Shown: positions 15,630-23,750, counted from the first letter of the stretch. The stretch: 41,219 bases of DNA from an uncultured Collinsella sp. (GCA_959019945.1 CAUEQD010000017.1:1-41219), one strand, 5' to 3'. Notes: generated by a model not told the origin, from the sequence alone. A program made the numbers and translations.

Positions 15630-17090
15630 CTAGTAGCCCTGGCCGTAGCCTTGACCCTGGCCCTGCTGGCCTAACAGCTCCTCCAGGTACTGGCGCAGCT
15701 GCTCGTCGGTAATACCGCCATTGCCGGTGTCGGTCGAACTGTCGTCCTGCTGCTGGTTCTGCAGCTCTTCATCGGAACCCAGCTCGACGGTGACCTTCTT
15801 CTCTTCCTTGCCGCGCATAAGCGAGATCTCGACCTTCTCGCCCACCTCGTGGCTGCGCAGCGCGATGATCAGGCCATCGGCGCTCGTGATCTCGTCGTCG
15901 CCCAGCTTGGTGATGACGTCGCCCTCTTGGATGCCAGCCTTGGCGGCGGGACCGTCCTCAACGACGCTCGCCACGTACGCACCGCTATCGGTGCTCAGCT
16001 TGTTGGTGCGGGCGTTGAGCGCATTGACGCTCGAAAGCGTAGCGCCCATGTACGGATGCACCGGCGTCTTGCCGTCGATGATCTGGTCGGCAATGTTCTT
16101 GGCGTAGTTAACGGGAATGGCAAAGCCCACGCCCGAGCTGGAGCCCGAGTAGCTCTCGATGAGCGAGTTGATACCCACCAGCTCACCGTTGTCGTTGACG
16201 AGCGCGCCGCCGGAGTTGCCCGGGTTGATGGCGGCATCGGTCTGGATCATGTTGGCATAGATGGTATTGCCGCTGGTAGAGCTCATGGCCGTGGAGCGAT
16301 ACAGCGCCGACACGATTCCCGTGGAGACAGACTGCTCGTTGCCGAACGGCGAGCCGATCGCCATAACCCACTCGCCCACGTTGAGCTTGGAGGAATCACC
16401 GATCTCAATCGGCGTGAGCTTGGAGGCGTCGGCGTCCTTGAGCTTGATGACGGCCAGGTCGCTCGAAGCATCGTTGCCCACGAACTCGGCCTCGTAGGTG
16501 GTGCCGTCGTCCATGGTCACCACGTACTGGTCGTAACCATCGACCACGTGGTTGTTGGTGAGGATGTGGCCCTCGGTATCGAGCACCACGCCCGAACCGA
16601 CACTGCCCGAGTTATCCGACCCGTCAGCAGACTGCGAAAGCGAGCCATTCTGGCTGCCGCTCGAAGTGGCAGTGATGGAAACAACGGAGGGCAGGGCCTT
16701 AGCAGAAACGGCCTCGGCCAGCGTGGTGTCCTCGGAGTCAATGGTGATCTTTTGCGTCGACGAACCCGAAGCACCCGCCGTCACGGCATTCTTGCCGCCA
16801 CCGATATCAAGCGTGCCGCTCATAATGAGCGCAATGACCAGCAGGGCTCCGCAGGCACAGCCGGCAAGCGCCGTAATAAAGATCGGCAGCTTTTTGGTCT
16901 TGGTCTTGACCACCGTGTGCTTGTTCACGACCTGCTGGCCACCCAGCGGCTTGCCGGTCTGCGTGTCGTAGGCCTGCACGTAGGGAATGTTACTGCCGGC
17001 AGGCGTCGACTCCACCTGCACACGCGGCTGCTGCTGGGTCTCGCCGGCGTTGCCCGCATCCTGGGGACGCTGGGAATCGTACTCGCTCAT
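15630..17090 (-). CDS. HtrA/DegP-like membrane-anchored serine protease
   Basis: The protein is 486 residues. A disordered cytoplasmic N-terminus (1-75) precedes one transmembrane helix (about 76-100). The trypsin-like domain has His in ILTNNHVVDG, Asp in ASSDLAVIKL and nucleophilic Ser in NPGNSGGALV. One PDZ domain (about 360-450, AGIQEGDVI) and a Gln/Gly-rich tail (QGQGQGYGQGY) follow. It degrades or refolds damaged proteins outside the membrane. The ATG at 17090 has AAGGAT upstream; the frame extends to 17129 without support. It stands alone between two peptidase loci, with its own terminator. Whether it processes those exported peptidases is open. Confidence 0.93.
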   Translation of the reverse strand: MSEYDSQRPQDAGNAGETQQQPRVQVESTPAGSNIPYVQAYDTQTGKPLGGQQVVNKHTVVKTKTKKLPIFITALAGCACGALLVIALIMSGTLDIGGGKNAVTAGASGSSTQKITIDSEDTTLAEAVSAKALPSVVSITATSSGSQNGSLSQSADGSDNSGSVGSGVVLDTEGHILTNNHVVDGYDQYVVTMDDGTTYEAEFVGNDASSDLAVIKLKDADASKLTPIEIGDSSKLNVGEWVMAIGSPFGNEQSVSTGIVSALYRSTAMSSTSGNTIYANMIQTDAAINPGNSGGALVNDNGELVGINSLIESYSGSSSGVGFAIPVNYAKNIADQIIDGKTPVHPYMGATLSSVNALNARTNKLSTDSGAYVASVVEDGPAAKAGIQEGDVITKLGDDEITSADGLIIALRSHEVGEKVEISLMRGKEEKKVTVELGSDEELQNQQQDDSSTDTGNGGITDEQLRQYLEELLGQQGQGQGYGQGY

Positions 17091-17119
17091 GGCTGCGATC
17101 CTTTCGTCAAATAACCAAA

Positions 17120-17143
17120 GGCCCGCCAAACATGTGGCAGGCC
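17120..17143 (-). terminator. Hairpin between peptidase locus B and htrA
   Basis: Arms GGCCCGCCA (17120-17128) and TGGCAGGCC (17135-17143) pair with one G-T, six-base loop. On the minus strand the arm is followed by TTTGGTTATTT. It lies about 120 bases after locus B and 30 bases before the htrA start, so it may be a weak terminator or a leader structure. Confidence 0.45.
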
Positions 17144-17262
17144 ATCATTGTTCACGTTGAGTTGTACCCCAAGCTGGGCAGTCCCGAGCACTAGATGCCA
17201 AGATTTCAGCTTTGCTTAAGTAATGACATGCTTATAAGCCAATTCGTTTTATGCCGTCATGT

Positions 17263-17847
17263 CTATTCGATATAACAGTCGATAGCAAAACTATATGTTG
17301 AATCGTTAATAAAGTCCGTAATCGTCGCACCCATGCCTGATCCGCACGTCCACTTATCTTTCTCCGCGTCGTATGGCGTTGGCCCCCACCCCGTTTCATA
17401 TGATGCTTCGCTTTCCGTGAAGTTATTCATCACGTATTTATCCTTCTGCATGAGCGCGTACCAAGCGTTTGCATACATCACAAGCGGATCGGTTTGGACT
17501 ATCGAGTACTTTCCGGAACGAATCTCAATTTCTGTTTTATCGTTAAAATAAGCGACCGTGAGGTCAATCTTGGCAAGCAGCGGCAACGTTTCATCTGATT
17601 CCCTCTGGATTGTTATGACATCACCGGCCATAGCGTCCGCAGACACAATTTCGCTCTCTGGCGTGAAAATAGTCTCTCTGCTTCTTGTTCGCGTTTTTTC
17701 ATTGCCATTTTCATCTCTGACCACCGTGTCGACCACGAGCGTCAATCGCTTCCGAGCGTCCGGCAACTCCACGGCTTCTGCCATCCCAGCTCGCATCAAA
17801 ATAGGAGCCCCTGCCATCAGACCTAAAAACTGCTTTCTATCAATCAT
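17263..17847 (-). CDS. Exported protein of unknown function, third gene of peptidase locus B
   Basis: The protein is 194 residues and I do not recognise the family. The N-terminus (MIDRKQFLGLMAGAPILMRAG, first 20 residues of which form a short signal) ends at a likely cleavage site AEA-VE near residue 25. The RKQFLG part resembles a degenerate Tat motif. The mature part appears beta-rich at first (LTLVVDTVVRDENG, IDLTVAYFNDKTEIEI), then has two late cysteines that might form a disulphide (WTCGSG and IDCYIE). The SD is good (AAGGGG). It starts 21 bases after the preceding gene's stop, so the three genes probably form one operon. It has no counterpart in locus A. Confidence 0.6.
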   Translation of the reverse strand: MIDRKQFLGLMAGAPILMRAGMAEAVELPDARKRLTLVVDTVVRDENGNEKTRTRSRETIFTPESEIVSADAMAGDVITIQRESDETLPLLAKIDLTVAYFNDKTEIEIRSGKYSIVQTDPLVMYANAWYALMQKDKYVMNNFTESEASYETGWGPTPYDAEKDKWTCGSGMGATITDFINDSTYSFAIDCYIE

Positions 17848-17868
17848 TCTTCATTCCCCTTGTCTACT

Positions 17869-18222
17869 TTATTTGACTTTCTCAGCTGAATGGGGATACA
17901 GAACAGTCCCGTCAAGTTCCTTATCTTCCACAAATACTAGAATCCATTTATCACCTGCTTTCAACCCTGAGACATATCCGGAACTTGACTTACGGCGCAT
18001 ATCGATTTTCTTACGGCAACCACTTGGCATAAGCGCCTCAAATTGCCCGTTATGAATATCCGACAGCGTCTGTACTTCAACTGAAATATGTTCGTCATCT
18101 TTTCCACCAACGACCGAGGGGCTCGGTTGATAGGCCGCGACAACCAATATCCCAAGAAATGCGCAAAGAAGCCCCAGCGTTTTACGTATGCGTTTTCTAT
18201 CATCTTCGCCGTCACTCTCCAC
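17869..18222 (-). CDS. Small membrane-anchored protein, partner of peptidase B
   Basis: The protein is 117 residues and not recognised by family. A charged N-terminus (DGEDDRKRIRK) is followed by one hydrophobic segment (TLGLLCAFLGILVVAAY), giving a type II signal anchor. An extracellular domain of about 80 residues appears beta-rich (VSGLKAGDKWILVFV). The GTG at 18222 is preferred since AAGGGACGTATT precedes it; an ATG at 18237 has no SD. Either start overlaps the end of peptidase B, so translation is coupled. Its extracellular segment (KIDMRRKSSSG..V..LKAGDKW) loosely resembles that of the locus A partner (RITFPSSG..I..IKVGTRV). The role may be inhibition, anchoring or chaperoning of the peptidase, which is inference. 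Confidence 0.58.
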   Translation of the reverse strand: MESDGEDDRKRIRKTLGLLCAFLGILVVAAYQPSPSVVGGKDDEHISVEVQTLSDIHNGQFEALMPSGCRKKIDMRRKSSSGYVSGLKAGDKWILVFVEDKELDGTVLYPHSAEKVK

Positions 18223-19339
18223 AATACGTCCCTTCATGCGATATATAAATCGTTGTGTCATATGGAAGAAAACGCAGCTGATTGAACCAACCGTCCCAGA
18301 CAACAAGCATATATTTCTTATCATTTGAATATGTATTATGCATAGCCACATATCCCGCAACAGCCATCGCATGAGCGTCATGGCTTGACCTGAGAGTCCC
18401 AGAAAAAATACTGAGATTTCCAGAATCTGCAGTTGCCCTGAAAGAATCCCAAGATGGATACCAAGCAAATGATGTCTCAAGCCTTTTCCCGCGCCTAGCA
18501 CAGAACTCCTTAATAGCCGGGGCAGCATTTGGAGATGGAGTCCTTCCTTGGGTAAAGTAAAGGCCCGTAGCTTGATCGAATGACTTATTTGGATCGCCGG
18601 ATGTTCCCGATAACTGCCAAAGCTCATGATATAAGTCTGGCAATTTGAGCCGGTTTAGCGTTACATAATGGCTGCTTACCGCAAACATTGCAGACACATC
18701 GCAAGCATAGGTCCCCGTTTCTTTAATAACCTCTGATTGTGTAGGCGTTATCATCCCTGAAATTGTTTTACTTGCGTCAATGACATATCCTTGCTTATAC
18801 AGGTCTTTGGGCGATACGAAAACATCCTCGAACCTGCCTGGAGATCCGCTGCGGCTATTTCCCACAGAAAACACCGCTGTTGACCGGCATCCCTTCTCAT
18901 CTAAAACAACGTTATTATCCAGATCTGCAATACCAAAAGACAGCTCGTCAAATTTCAAAGCAACGATGTCATCTTGGGATGCGAGAAGAGCTATTTCATC
19001 GCTTGTATTCTCAATGGGCATAGGGGCGTTCGGAGCCAAGCAGTATTCGCTGATCCACCAAGATCGCTCTGAATCAAATACGACGTAGCCATAGTTAACG
19101 TCATCCCGCTTCGCGCGAACGATATACCCGATTGATTCCCCATCGGAATTCACCATTTTTACTGGGTCACAAGCGGTCACCGGCTCATCCGATACGTCAT
19201 CAAAGAAAGCTTGCGCTTGCTCCACAGCTATTTGCGGTGTGACACGAACCAAGTCGTCGTCTCCAAAAACCAACCTTGGAGACATCAGGGCGGCAAGCAA
19301 TACTATGAATCCGACAATCACCTTTCTCGAATAACGCAT
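18212..19339 (-). CDS. Exported papain-like cysteine peptidase, paralogue B (Sec signal)
   Basis: The protein is 375 residues. It has a Sec-type signal peptide (MRYSRKVIVGFIVLLAALM, cleavage near VFG-DD). Residues about 35-105 (IAVEQAQAFF, GYIVRA, NYGYVVFDS) are very like the propeptide/Spi-type inhibitor fold of C10 peptidases. The catalytic half has TYACDVSAMFAVSSHY (Cys213), DAHAMAVAGYV (His323) and VVWDGW (Asp349). Every landmark matches the paralogue at 11352-12524, including the segment around LYHELWQLSGT. However, its signal is Sec-like rather than Tat. The start at 19339 was chosen because GGAGGAAGAA precedes it; an ATG four codons upstream lacks an SD. First gene of a three-gene operon. 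Peptidase activity is inferred. Confidence 0.68.
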   Translation of the reverse strand: MRYSRKVIVGFIVLLAALMSPRLVFGDDDLVRVTPQIAVEQAQAFFDDVSDEPVTACDPVKMVNSDGESIGYIVRAKRDDVNYGYVVFDSERSWWISEYCLAPNAPMPIENTSDEIALLASQDDIVALKFDELSFGIADLDNNVVLDEKGCRSTAVFSVGNSRSGSPGRFEDVFVSPKDLYKQGYVIDASKTISGMITPTQSEVIKETGTYACDVSAMFAVSSHYVTLNRLKLPDLYHELWQLSGTSGDPNKSFDQATGLYFTQGRTPSPNAAPAIKEFCARRGKRLETSFAWYPSWDSFRATADSGNLSIFSGTLRSSHDAHAMAVAGYVAMHNTYSNDKKYMLVVWDGWFNQLRFLPYDTTIYISHEGTYCGE

Positions 19340-19474
19340 TTCTTCCTCCATCCGTGCAGTAGGGAGATACGGTAACTAAATGATATTCGTGAGATAGTGT
19401 TATACGTTTGATATTGTTTTTACTGACCCACTTTAAATCGGTGAAAGGTCTTCTTCTCGCCCTAAACGAGAAAA

Positions 19475-19500
19475 GGGTACTGGAGAAATCTCCGGTACCC
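19475..19500 (-). terminator. Terminator of the glnA-regulator region
   Basis: Twelve-base arms starting GGGTACTGGAGA (19475-19486; 19489-19500) with one G-T pair and a two-base centre. On the minus strand they are followed by TTTTCTC. It lies 22 bases after the stop of the GlnR-like regulator. Confidence 0.75.
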
Positions 19501-19521
19501 TCACATTCCTCTATTTACTTG

Positions 19522-20184
19522 CTAGTCCTTAAACAGATAGCCCACGCCACGGACGGTGGTGATGTGCGCCGCGATCTGCGGGCCCACCTTGGAGCGAATA
19601 CGACGAATGTGCACGTCGACGGTACGCGTGCCGCCACAGTACTCAAAGCCCCACACGCGGTGCAGCAGCACTTCGCGGCTGTAGGCGCGGTTGGGATGCG
19701 TCGCCAAAAAGCTCAGCAGCGAGTACTCCATCAGCGTCAGATCGATGGGCTCATCGTCGAGCGTCACCTGGTAGGTAGCCAAGTTGATCTCGAGGTTATC
19801 GATGTTGAGCACGTCATCGGCGGTGACGGTCTCCTCCTCGCCCATCAGGCGCTGCGCACGAGCCTTGAGCTCGTTGGGCGTCGCCGTGGGGCATACGAAG
19901 TCGGCATGCGCGTGATTCGGCAGGCGCAGGGTACCGAGCGCCTCGTCGTCGACAATCACCAGCATGGGAACGCCGCCGCGATCGTCGAGCCACTTGGCAA
20001 TCTGATCGATACGGTCGCTGCGGATACCGTCGGAATCGAGGATCAGCAGGTCAAAGTCGTGCGCCGCAGTCGGCGAATCGGGGGTGGCCAGGCTCACCTC
20101 GACACCCAGGGTGGTCGTCAGGCTGCGGGCAAACTCGTGGAAGCGCGTCGTGCGCGCCATGAACAGGGCACTCTTTTCGGACAT
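19522..20184 (-). CDS. OmpR-type orphan response regulator, GlnR-like
   Basis: The protein is 220 residues. The C-terminal winged helix is standard OmpR/PhoB (LTLMEYSLLSFLATHPNRAY, GTRTVDVHIRRIRSK, TVRGVGYLF). The receiver is atypical. It lacks the usual pair of acidic residues after strand 1 (ALFMARTTRF), although Asp50 is present (LLILDSDG). That is the pattern of GlnR of actinobacteria, which acts without phosphorylation. It lies 50 bases downstream of glnA on the same strand, with no kinase nearby. A role in nitrogen control is therefore likely. The ATG at 20184 has SD GGAGG seven bases away. It could instead be another atypical regulator, but position and receiver both favour GlnR. Confidence 0.78.
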   Translation of the reverse strand: MSEKSALFMARTTRFHEFARSLTTTLGVEVSLATPDSPTAAHDFDLLILDSDGIRSDRIDQIAKWLDDRGGVPMLVIVDDEALGTLRLPNHAHADFVCPTATPNELKARAQRLMGEEETVTADDVLNIDNLEINLATYQVTLDDEPIDLTLMEYSLLSFLATHPNRAYSREVLLHRVWGFEYCGGTRTVDVHIRRIRSKVGPQIAAHITTVRGVGYLFKD

Positions 20185-20234
20185 ATCGGCCTCCAAAGAA
20201 ATGAGCTCAATCGTACTGGGACAAGCCAGCGCGA

Positions 20235-21572
20235 TTAGGAGTTCGCCAGGTAGTGCTTGATCTCCCACTGGGTGATCGTGGACTCGAACTTATGCCACTC
20301 GTCGCGCTTCTTTTTGAGGAAGAAGCTGTGAATGTGCTCGCCGAGGGCATCCTTCATAAACTGCGAGTCCTCAAACACGTCAAGCGCCTCTTTGAGCGAG
20401 CGCGGCAGCGGCGCGTAGCCGGCCTCGAGCATCTGACGGTCGGTGAGCTTGAGCGTCTCGGCCGTGGCCTCGGGCGGAAGCTCCAGCTTGCGCTCGATGC
20501 CGTCGAGACCAGCCGCCAGCGTAACGGTGTTGACCAGGTACGGGTTGGCCATGGGGTCGGGGCTACGGAGTTCAATACGCGTGGACAGCTGCTTGCCGGG
20601 CTTGTAGACCGGGATGCGGACCATGCTCGCGCGGTTGCGCAGGCCCCACGTGGCGTACTGCGGCACGGAGTCGCCACCGGTGGTGATGCGCTTGTACGAG
20701 TTGACGGTGGGGTTAGTGATGGCGCTGATCTCGCGCGCGTGCGCAAGGATACCGGCCATGTAGTGCTTGGCGACGTCGGAGAGATGGTACTTATCGTCGT
20801 CCTCGCCCCAAAAGACGTTGTTGCCGTCGTGGTCGAACAGCGACTGGTGCAGGAACATGGCACTGCCGTCCTCGCCCGCCAGCGGCTTGGGCATAAAGGA
20901 GGCGTGGCAGCCGCTCTCGTAGGCCTGCTGCTTAATGATGAGCTTGGCCGTGGTGATGGCGTCGGACATGCTCAGGGCCTCGGCGTGACGCAGGCTCATG
21001 CCGTGCTGCGAGCGGCCGGCGGCATGGAAGGTGTACTCCACGGGCACGGACATCTTCTCGAGCGTGAGGACCGTGTTGCGACGCAGGTCGCGAGCGGCAT
21101 CGCTCACCGAAAGATCGAAGTAGCCCACATTGTCGAGCGGCTCAGGGGTATGCTCGTCGGGGAAGTAGTAATACTCCAGCTCGGCGCCCACGTTGAGCAG
21201 ATAGCCAGCCTTCTCGGCCTTGCGGAACATGCGGCGCAGGGCATCGCGCGGGTCGCCGGCAAACGGCTTGCGATCGGGAGTGCACACGTCGCAGAACACA
21301 CGGGCGACGCCGTTGTGGCTCGGGCGCCACGGCAGAATCTGGAAGGTCGAAGCATCGGGAAACGCCAGCATGTCGGCTTCCTCGGGCGTAGCAAAGCCCT
21401 CGATGGCGGAGCCGTCAAAGCCAATACCCTCCTCAAAAGCGACCTCGAGGTCCTCGGGGCTAATGGCAAAGTTCTTGAGGCGGCCGAGAATGTCGACAAA
21501 CCACAGACGCACAAAGCGGATGTCGCGCTGCTCTACGGAGCGGAGTACGTAATCGATGTTCTGCTGGTTCAT
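20235..21572 (-). CDS. glnA: Glutamine synthetase type I (GSI-alpha)
   Basis: The protein is 445 residues, the length of GSI-alpha enzymes of Firmicutes type, about 25 residues shorter than GSI-beta. The beta-grasp N-domain contains IRFVRLWFVDILGRLKNF and the loop FDGSAIEGF. The catalytic domain has the metal and glutamate segments (AELEYYYF, AGRSQHGMSLRHAEAL) and the C-terminal LELPPEAT. The adenylylation tyrosine of GSI-beta is absent from that last region, so control by adenylylation is not expected. It makes glutamine from glutamate, ammonia and ATP. SD AAAGGGGAG. A GlnR-box-like sequence lies 66 bases upstream and the GlnR-like gene follows. Confidence 0.95.
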   Translation of the reverse strand: MNQQNIDYVLRSVEQRDIRFVRLWFVDILGRLKNFAISPEDLEVAFEEGIGFDGSAIEGFATPEEADMLAFPDASTFQILPWRPSHNGVARVFCDVCTPDRKPFAGDPRDALRRMFRKAEKAGYLLNVGAELEYYYFPDEHTPEPLDNVGYFDLSVSDAARDLRRNTVLTLEKMSVPVEYTFHAAGRSQHGMSLRHAEALSMSDAITTAKLIIKQQAYESGCHASFMPKPLAGEDGSAMFLHQSLFDHDGNNVFWGEDDDKYHLSDVAKHYMAGILAHAREISAITNPTVNSYKRITTGGDSVPQYATWGLRNRASMVRIPVYKPGKQLSTRIELRSPDPMANPYLVNTVTLAAGLDGIERKLELPPEATAETLKLTDRQMLEAGYAPLPRSLKEALDVFEDSQFMKDALGEHIHSFFLKKKRDEWHKFESTITQWEIKHYLANS

Positions 21573-21637
21573 GTCGCTCCCCTTTCTTTCGGGCGGGTTT
21601 CGACTGGTCTATATCGCAGATACTATCGCAGAAAAAT

Positions 21638-21653
21638 GTTTCCGCAGGGTTAA
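21638..21653 (-). promoter_or_regulatory. GlnR-box-like site upstream of glnA
   Basis: On the minus strand TTAAC-CCTGCG-GAAAC matches the paired half-site pattern of actinobacterial GlnR boxes (GTNAC-n6-GAAAC) except the first base. It is 66 bases before the glnA start, in the 134-bp gap after hepT. Only one pair of half sites is clear. Confidence 0.4.
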
Positions 21654-21706
21654 AGCGTATCAAGCGCTCAAAAAACGTGCGCGAACAGGCAGTTGCGAAC
21701 GAGCGG

Positions 21707-22078
21707 CTAGCGTTCAGATTCGGAGACAATTTGTCTACAGGCTCGTTCCAGCGTGGGGAACTCCATCGTCACCGCATCCCAAACAACCGAGCGGTCGACA
21801 TTGCCGTAATCATGCGCAAGATAATTTCTCATGCCGACAATTCCACGCCATTCGATTTCGGGATGAAGCCGCTGCGAGCGTTCCGACAATTTGCCCGCTT
21901 CTTCCGTCACCCTAAGCGCACACATCAAAAGGGAGTCCGCCAACGCCCTCGTCCGTACGTCATTCGCATGCAGAAACTGGTCCTCGGTGATATCAAAAGC
22001 CTTGATGCGCTCGTTCGTTTCGGAGATGGCCTCCAAAACCTCTTGGGCGCGGAGACCGTCTGACTTACGCGCGATCAT
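21707..22078 (-). CDS. hepT: HepT-type RNase toxin (HEPN fold)
   Basis: The protein is 123 residues and all-helical. It carries the HEPN/HepT active motif RNYLAHDY (R-x4-H-x-Y; Arg84, His89, Tyr91). HepT toxins cut RNA, including tRNA, and are silenced when the partner MntA adds AMP groups to the Tyr of this motif. Its start overlaps the antitoxin stop by 14 bases, with GGAG about ten bases upstream. Antitoxin-first order and overlap are typical. The product should be cytoplasmic. Confidence 0.88.
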   Translation of the reverse strand: MIARKSDGLRAQEVLEAISETNERIKAFDITEDQFLHANDVRTRALADSLLMCALRVTEEAGKLSERSQRLHPEIEWRGIVGMRNYLAHDYGNVDRSVVWDAVTMEFPTLERACRQIVSESER

Positions 22079-22559
22079 AAAGGATCACTCCTTCGCGCTC
22101 GATTACCGCGGCAAGATCGTCGTCGAGATGGTCGCTCGAGACGAGATCAACCTGCCTCCCGGTTTCTTTGCGCACCGCCTCGCCAAATGCCGACAGCGCG
22201 AAAAGACCAAAGCCCTGCTCGCGATCGACTTCGAGACGCAAGTCAATATCACTATCGACATGCGCCTCGCCCCGGGCATACGAACCAAAAAGAATCACGG
22301 TTTTGATGGCGGGAATCGAGCTGGCCGCCTCGCAGACGGCGGACTCAATCTGGGCAGTATCCAAAATGCCCGCCGCGGCGCTTTCGCTCGCAGAGCTTTT
22401 ACCAAGTGAAGGAACAAACGGCAGCGAACGCTCGCGCAGCATCTGTCTCATAAACATATTGACCGCAACAGACGAAGTCATGCCAAGTTCTTCGCACAGC
22501 TCGGCAAATGAGTCTTTAATTGACGAGTCCACTCGCACACTCAGCACAGACGCAGCCAT
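22065..22559 (-). CDS. mntA: MntA-type nucleotidyltransferase antitoxin with N-terminal RHH/RelB-like domain
   Basis: The protein is 164 residues and bipartite. Residues 1-50 (SVLSVRVDSSIKDSFAELCE, then ELGMTSSVAVNMFMRQML) match the ribbon-helix-helix domain of RelB/DinJ antitoxins. Residues about 70-164 are a minimal nucleotidyltransferase with the GS-x10-DxD motif in GSYARGEAHVDSDID (Gly92, Ser93, Asp104, Asp106). MntA proteins normally consist only of the second part and AMPylate HepT. The extra domain would let this antitoxin bind its own promoter. The SD is near perfect (AGGAGG, seven bases away). A TG-extended GATAAT at 22589-22594 overlaps the 43-bp gap after lacI and may be the promoter. 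Confidence 0.85.
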   Translation of the reverse strand: MAASVLSVRVDSSIKDSFAELCEELGMTSSVAVNMFMRQMLRERSLPFVPSLGKSSASESAAAGILDTAQIESAVCEAASSIPAIKTVILFGSYARGEAHVDSDIDLRLEVDREQGFGLFALSAFGEAVRKETGRQVDLVSSDHLDDDLAAVIEREGVILYDRA

Positions 22560-22601
22560 GGATACCTCCTGTATGACATTGTCTATATATTATCACACAG
22601 A

Positions 22602-23624
22602 CTAGCGCGAGGTCGAGGCGCGGTGTTCGATGTGGCCGGGGATCTCGATGCGTTTGGGCGCCAGCTTTGCGGCCTCGCCCACGGTGGTGGTAACGACGTC
22701 GATGCGCTCGGACAGGCGCTCGACCACGCGCTCGGCAATGGTGAGGGTATCCTGCGCGGCCGTGGTGACGCCGCCAAAGAGCACATGGTTCCAAGGGTAG
22801 TCGTCAAACGTCGCGATCTTGAGCCCCGCCGGCAGCGAGGGACCAAGCTGCGCCAGCGCCTCGGTCAGACGCAGGAAAACTAGGCCGTTGACGGCAATGA
22901 GGCCGAGCTTTTTGCCTGCATAGCCGCGGATGGTCTCGTCCAAGCGACCAACGCCCGTGGCACCGCCATCGGCCAAGGTGACAACCTCGCCGGCAAGGCC
23001 GCGTCGCGACAGCTCGTCGGTAAAGGCCTCGGCGCGCTCGCGACGCACGGGGCTGTCGTCGCTCGCCTCGGTGAGCAGGCACAGGCGCTCGCTGCCAGCG
23101 GCGGTCAAGGCGTCTACCAGGCCGGCGACCAGCTCACGGTTGTTAGATGTCACCAGATCGACACCGCCGTCGGCAACGTCGCGGTCGAGCAGCACAACGG
23201 GCAGGCGCCCCGCGGCCGCGGCGATCGCCTTGTCGTTGCCTCCGCAGGTGTTGACGACCAGGCCGTCCACGCCGGCATCGATAAGTCTGGTGAGCGACTC
23301 GGCCTCCTTGGCGGGATCGTTGCCGCTAATGGCCGTCATGAGCGAGCAGCCGCGCGCGGCGGCACTGGCGGAAAGGCCCTCGAGCATGGCGCTCGAGAAC
23401 GGGTTGGCGATGTCGGCCAGGATCACACCGATGAGGTTGGTGCGCGAGCTGCGCAGATTGCGCGCGGCAGCACGTGGGCGATAGCCGGTGCGCTCGATAA
23501 CCGCCGCGATGCGAGCGCGGGTTTCCTCGGTCATCTGCCCGGGGCGGTTGTTGAGATAGCGCGAGACCGTGGCCGGGCTCACGCCCGCCTCGGCGGCAAT
23601 GTCCTTGATTCTCATCTGCGCCAT
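22602..23624 (-). CDS. LacI family transcriptional regulator
   Basis: The protein is 340 residues. The LacI headpiece (MRIKDIAAEAGVSPATVSRY, hinge helix AAARNLRSSRTNLIGV) is followed by a periplasmic-binding-protein-like sugar domain with the usual ADIANPFSS, GVDGLVVN and VVLLDRD segments. No sugar transport or catabolic gene is adjacent, so the inducer and targets cannot be read from context. The start at 23624 has GGGGTG upstream and lies three codons before the headpiece. An ATG at 23672 would add 16 residues without SD support. It ends 43 bases before the toxin-antitoxin operon. Confidence 0.9.
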   Translation of the reverse strand: MAQMRIKDIAAEAGVSPATVSRYLNNRPGQMTEETRARIAAVIERTGYRPRAAARNLRSSRTNLIGVILADIANPFSSAMLEGLSASAAARGCSLMTAISGNDPAKEAESLTRLIDAGVDGLVVNTCGGNDKAIAAAAGRLPVVLLDRDVADGGVDLVTSNNRELVAGLVDALTAAGSERLCLLTEASDDSPVRRERAEAFTDELSRRGLAGEVVTLADGGATGVGRLDETIRGYAGKKLGLIAVNGLVFLRLTEALAQLGPSLPAGLKIATFDDYPWNHVLFGGVTTAAQDTLTIAERVVERLSERIDVVTTTVGEAAKLAPKRIEIPGHIEHRASTSR

Positions 23625-23750
23625 GGCGCACCCCGTTTCCCCATTGTCGGCAGCCTGAGCCATTTTAGGCATTTTTTTAAAAATCTCGCTTGCAAAACGC
23701 TGTAGGTGAGCAGCGTCGTTTTTTGCGTCTCGAGCAGATGCGATGATGGG

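Noticed and set aside
17869..18627. Long form of the peptidase B partner starting inside the peptidase gene
   Set aside because: The upstream part is a shadow of the peptidase coding sequence; the GTG at 18222 has an SD and starts just before the membrane segment.
20235..21572. GSI-beta with adenylylation control
   Set aside because: The enzyme is 445 residues and lacks the adenylylation tyrosine before LPPE; it fits GSI-alpha.
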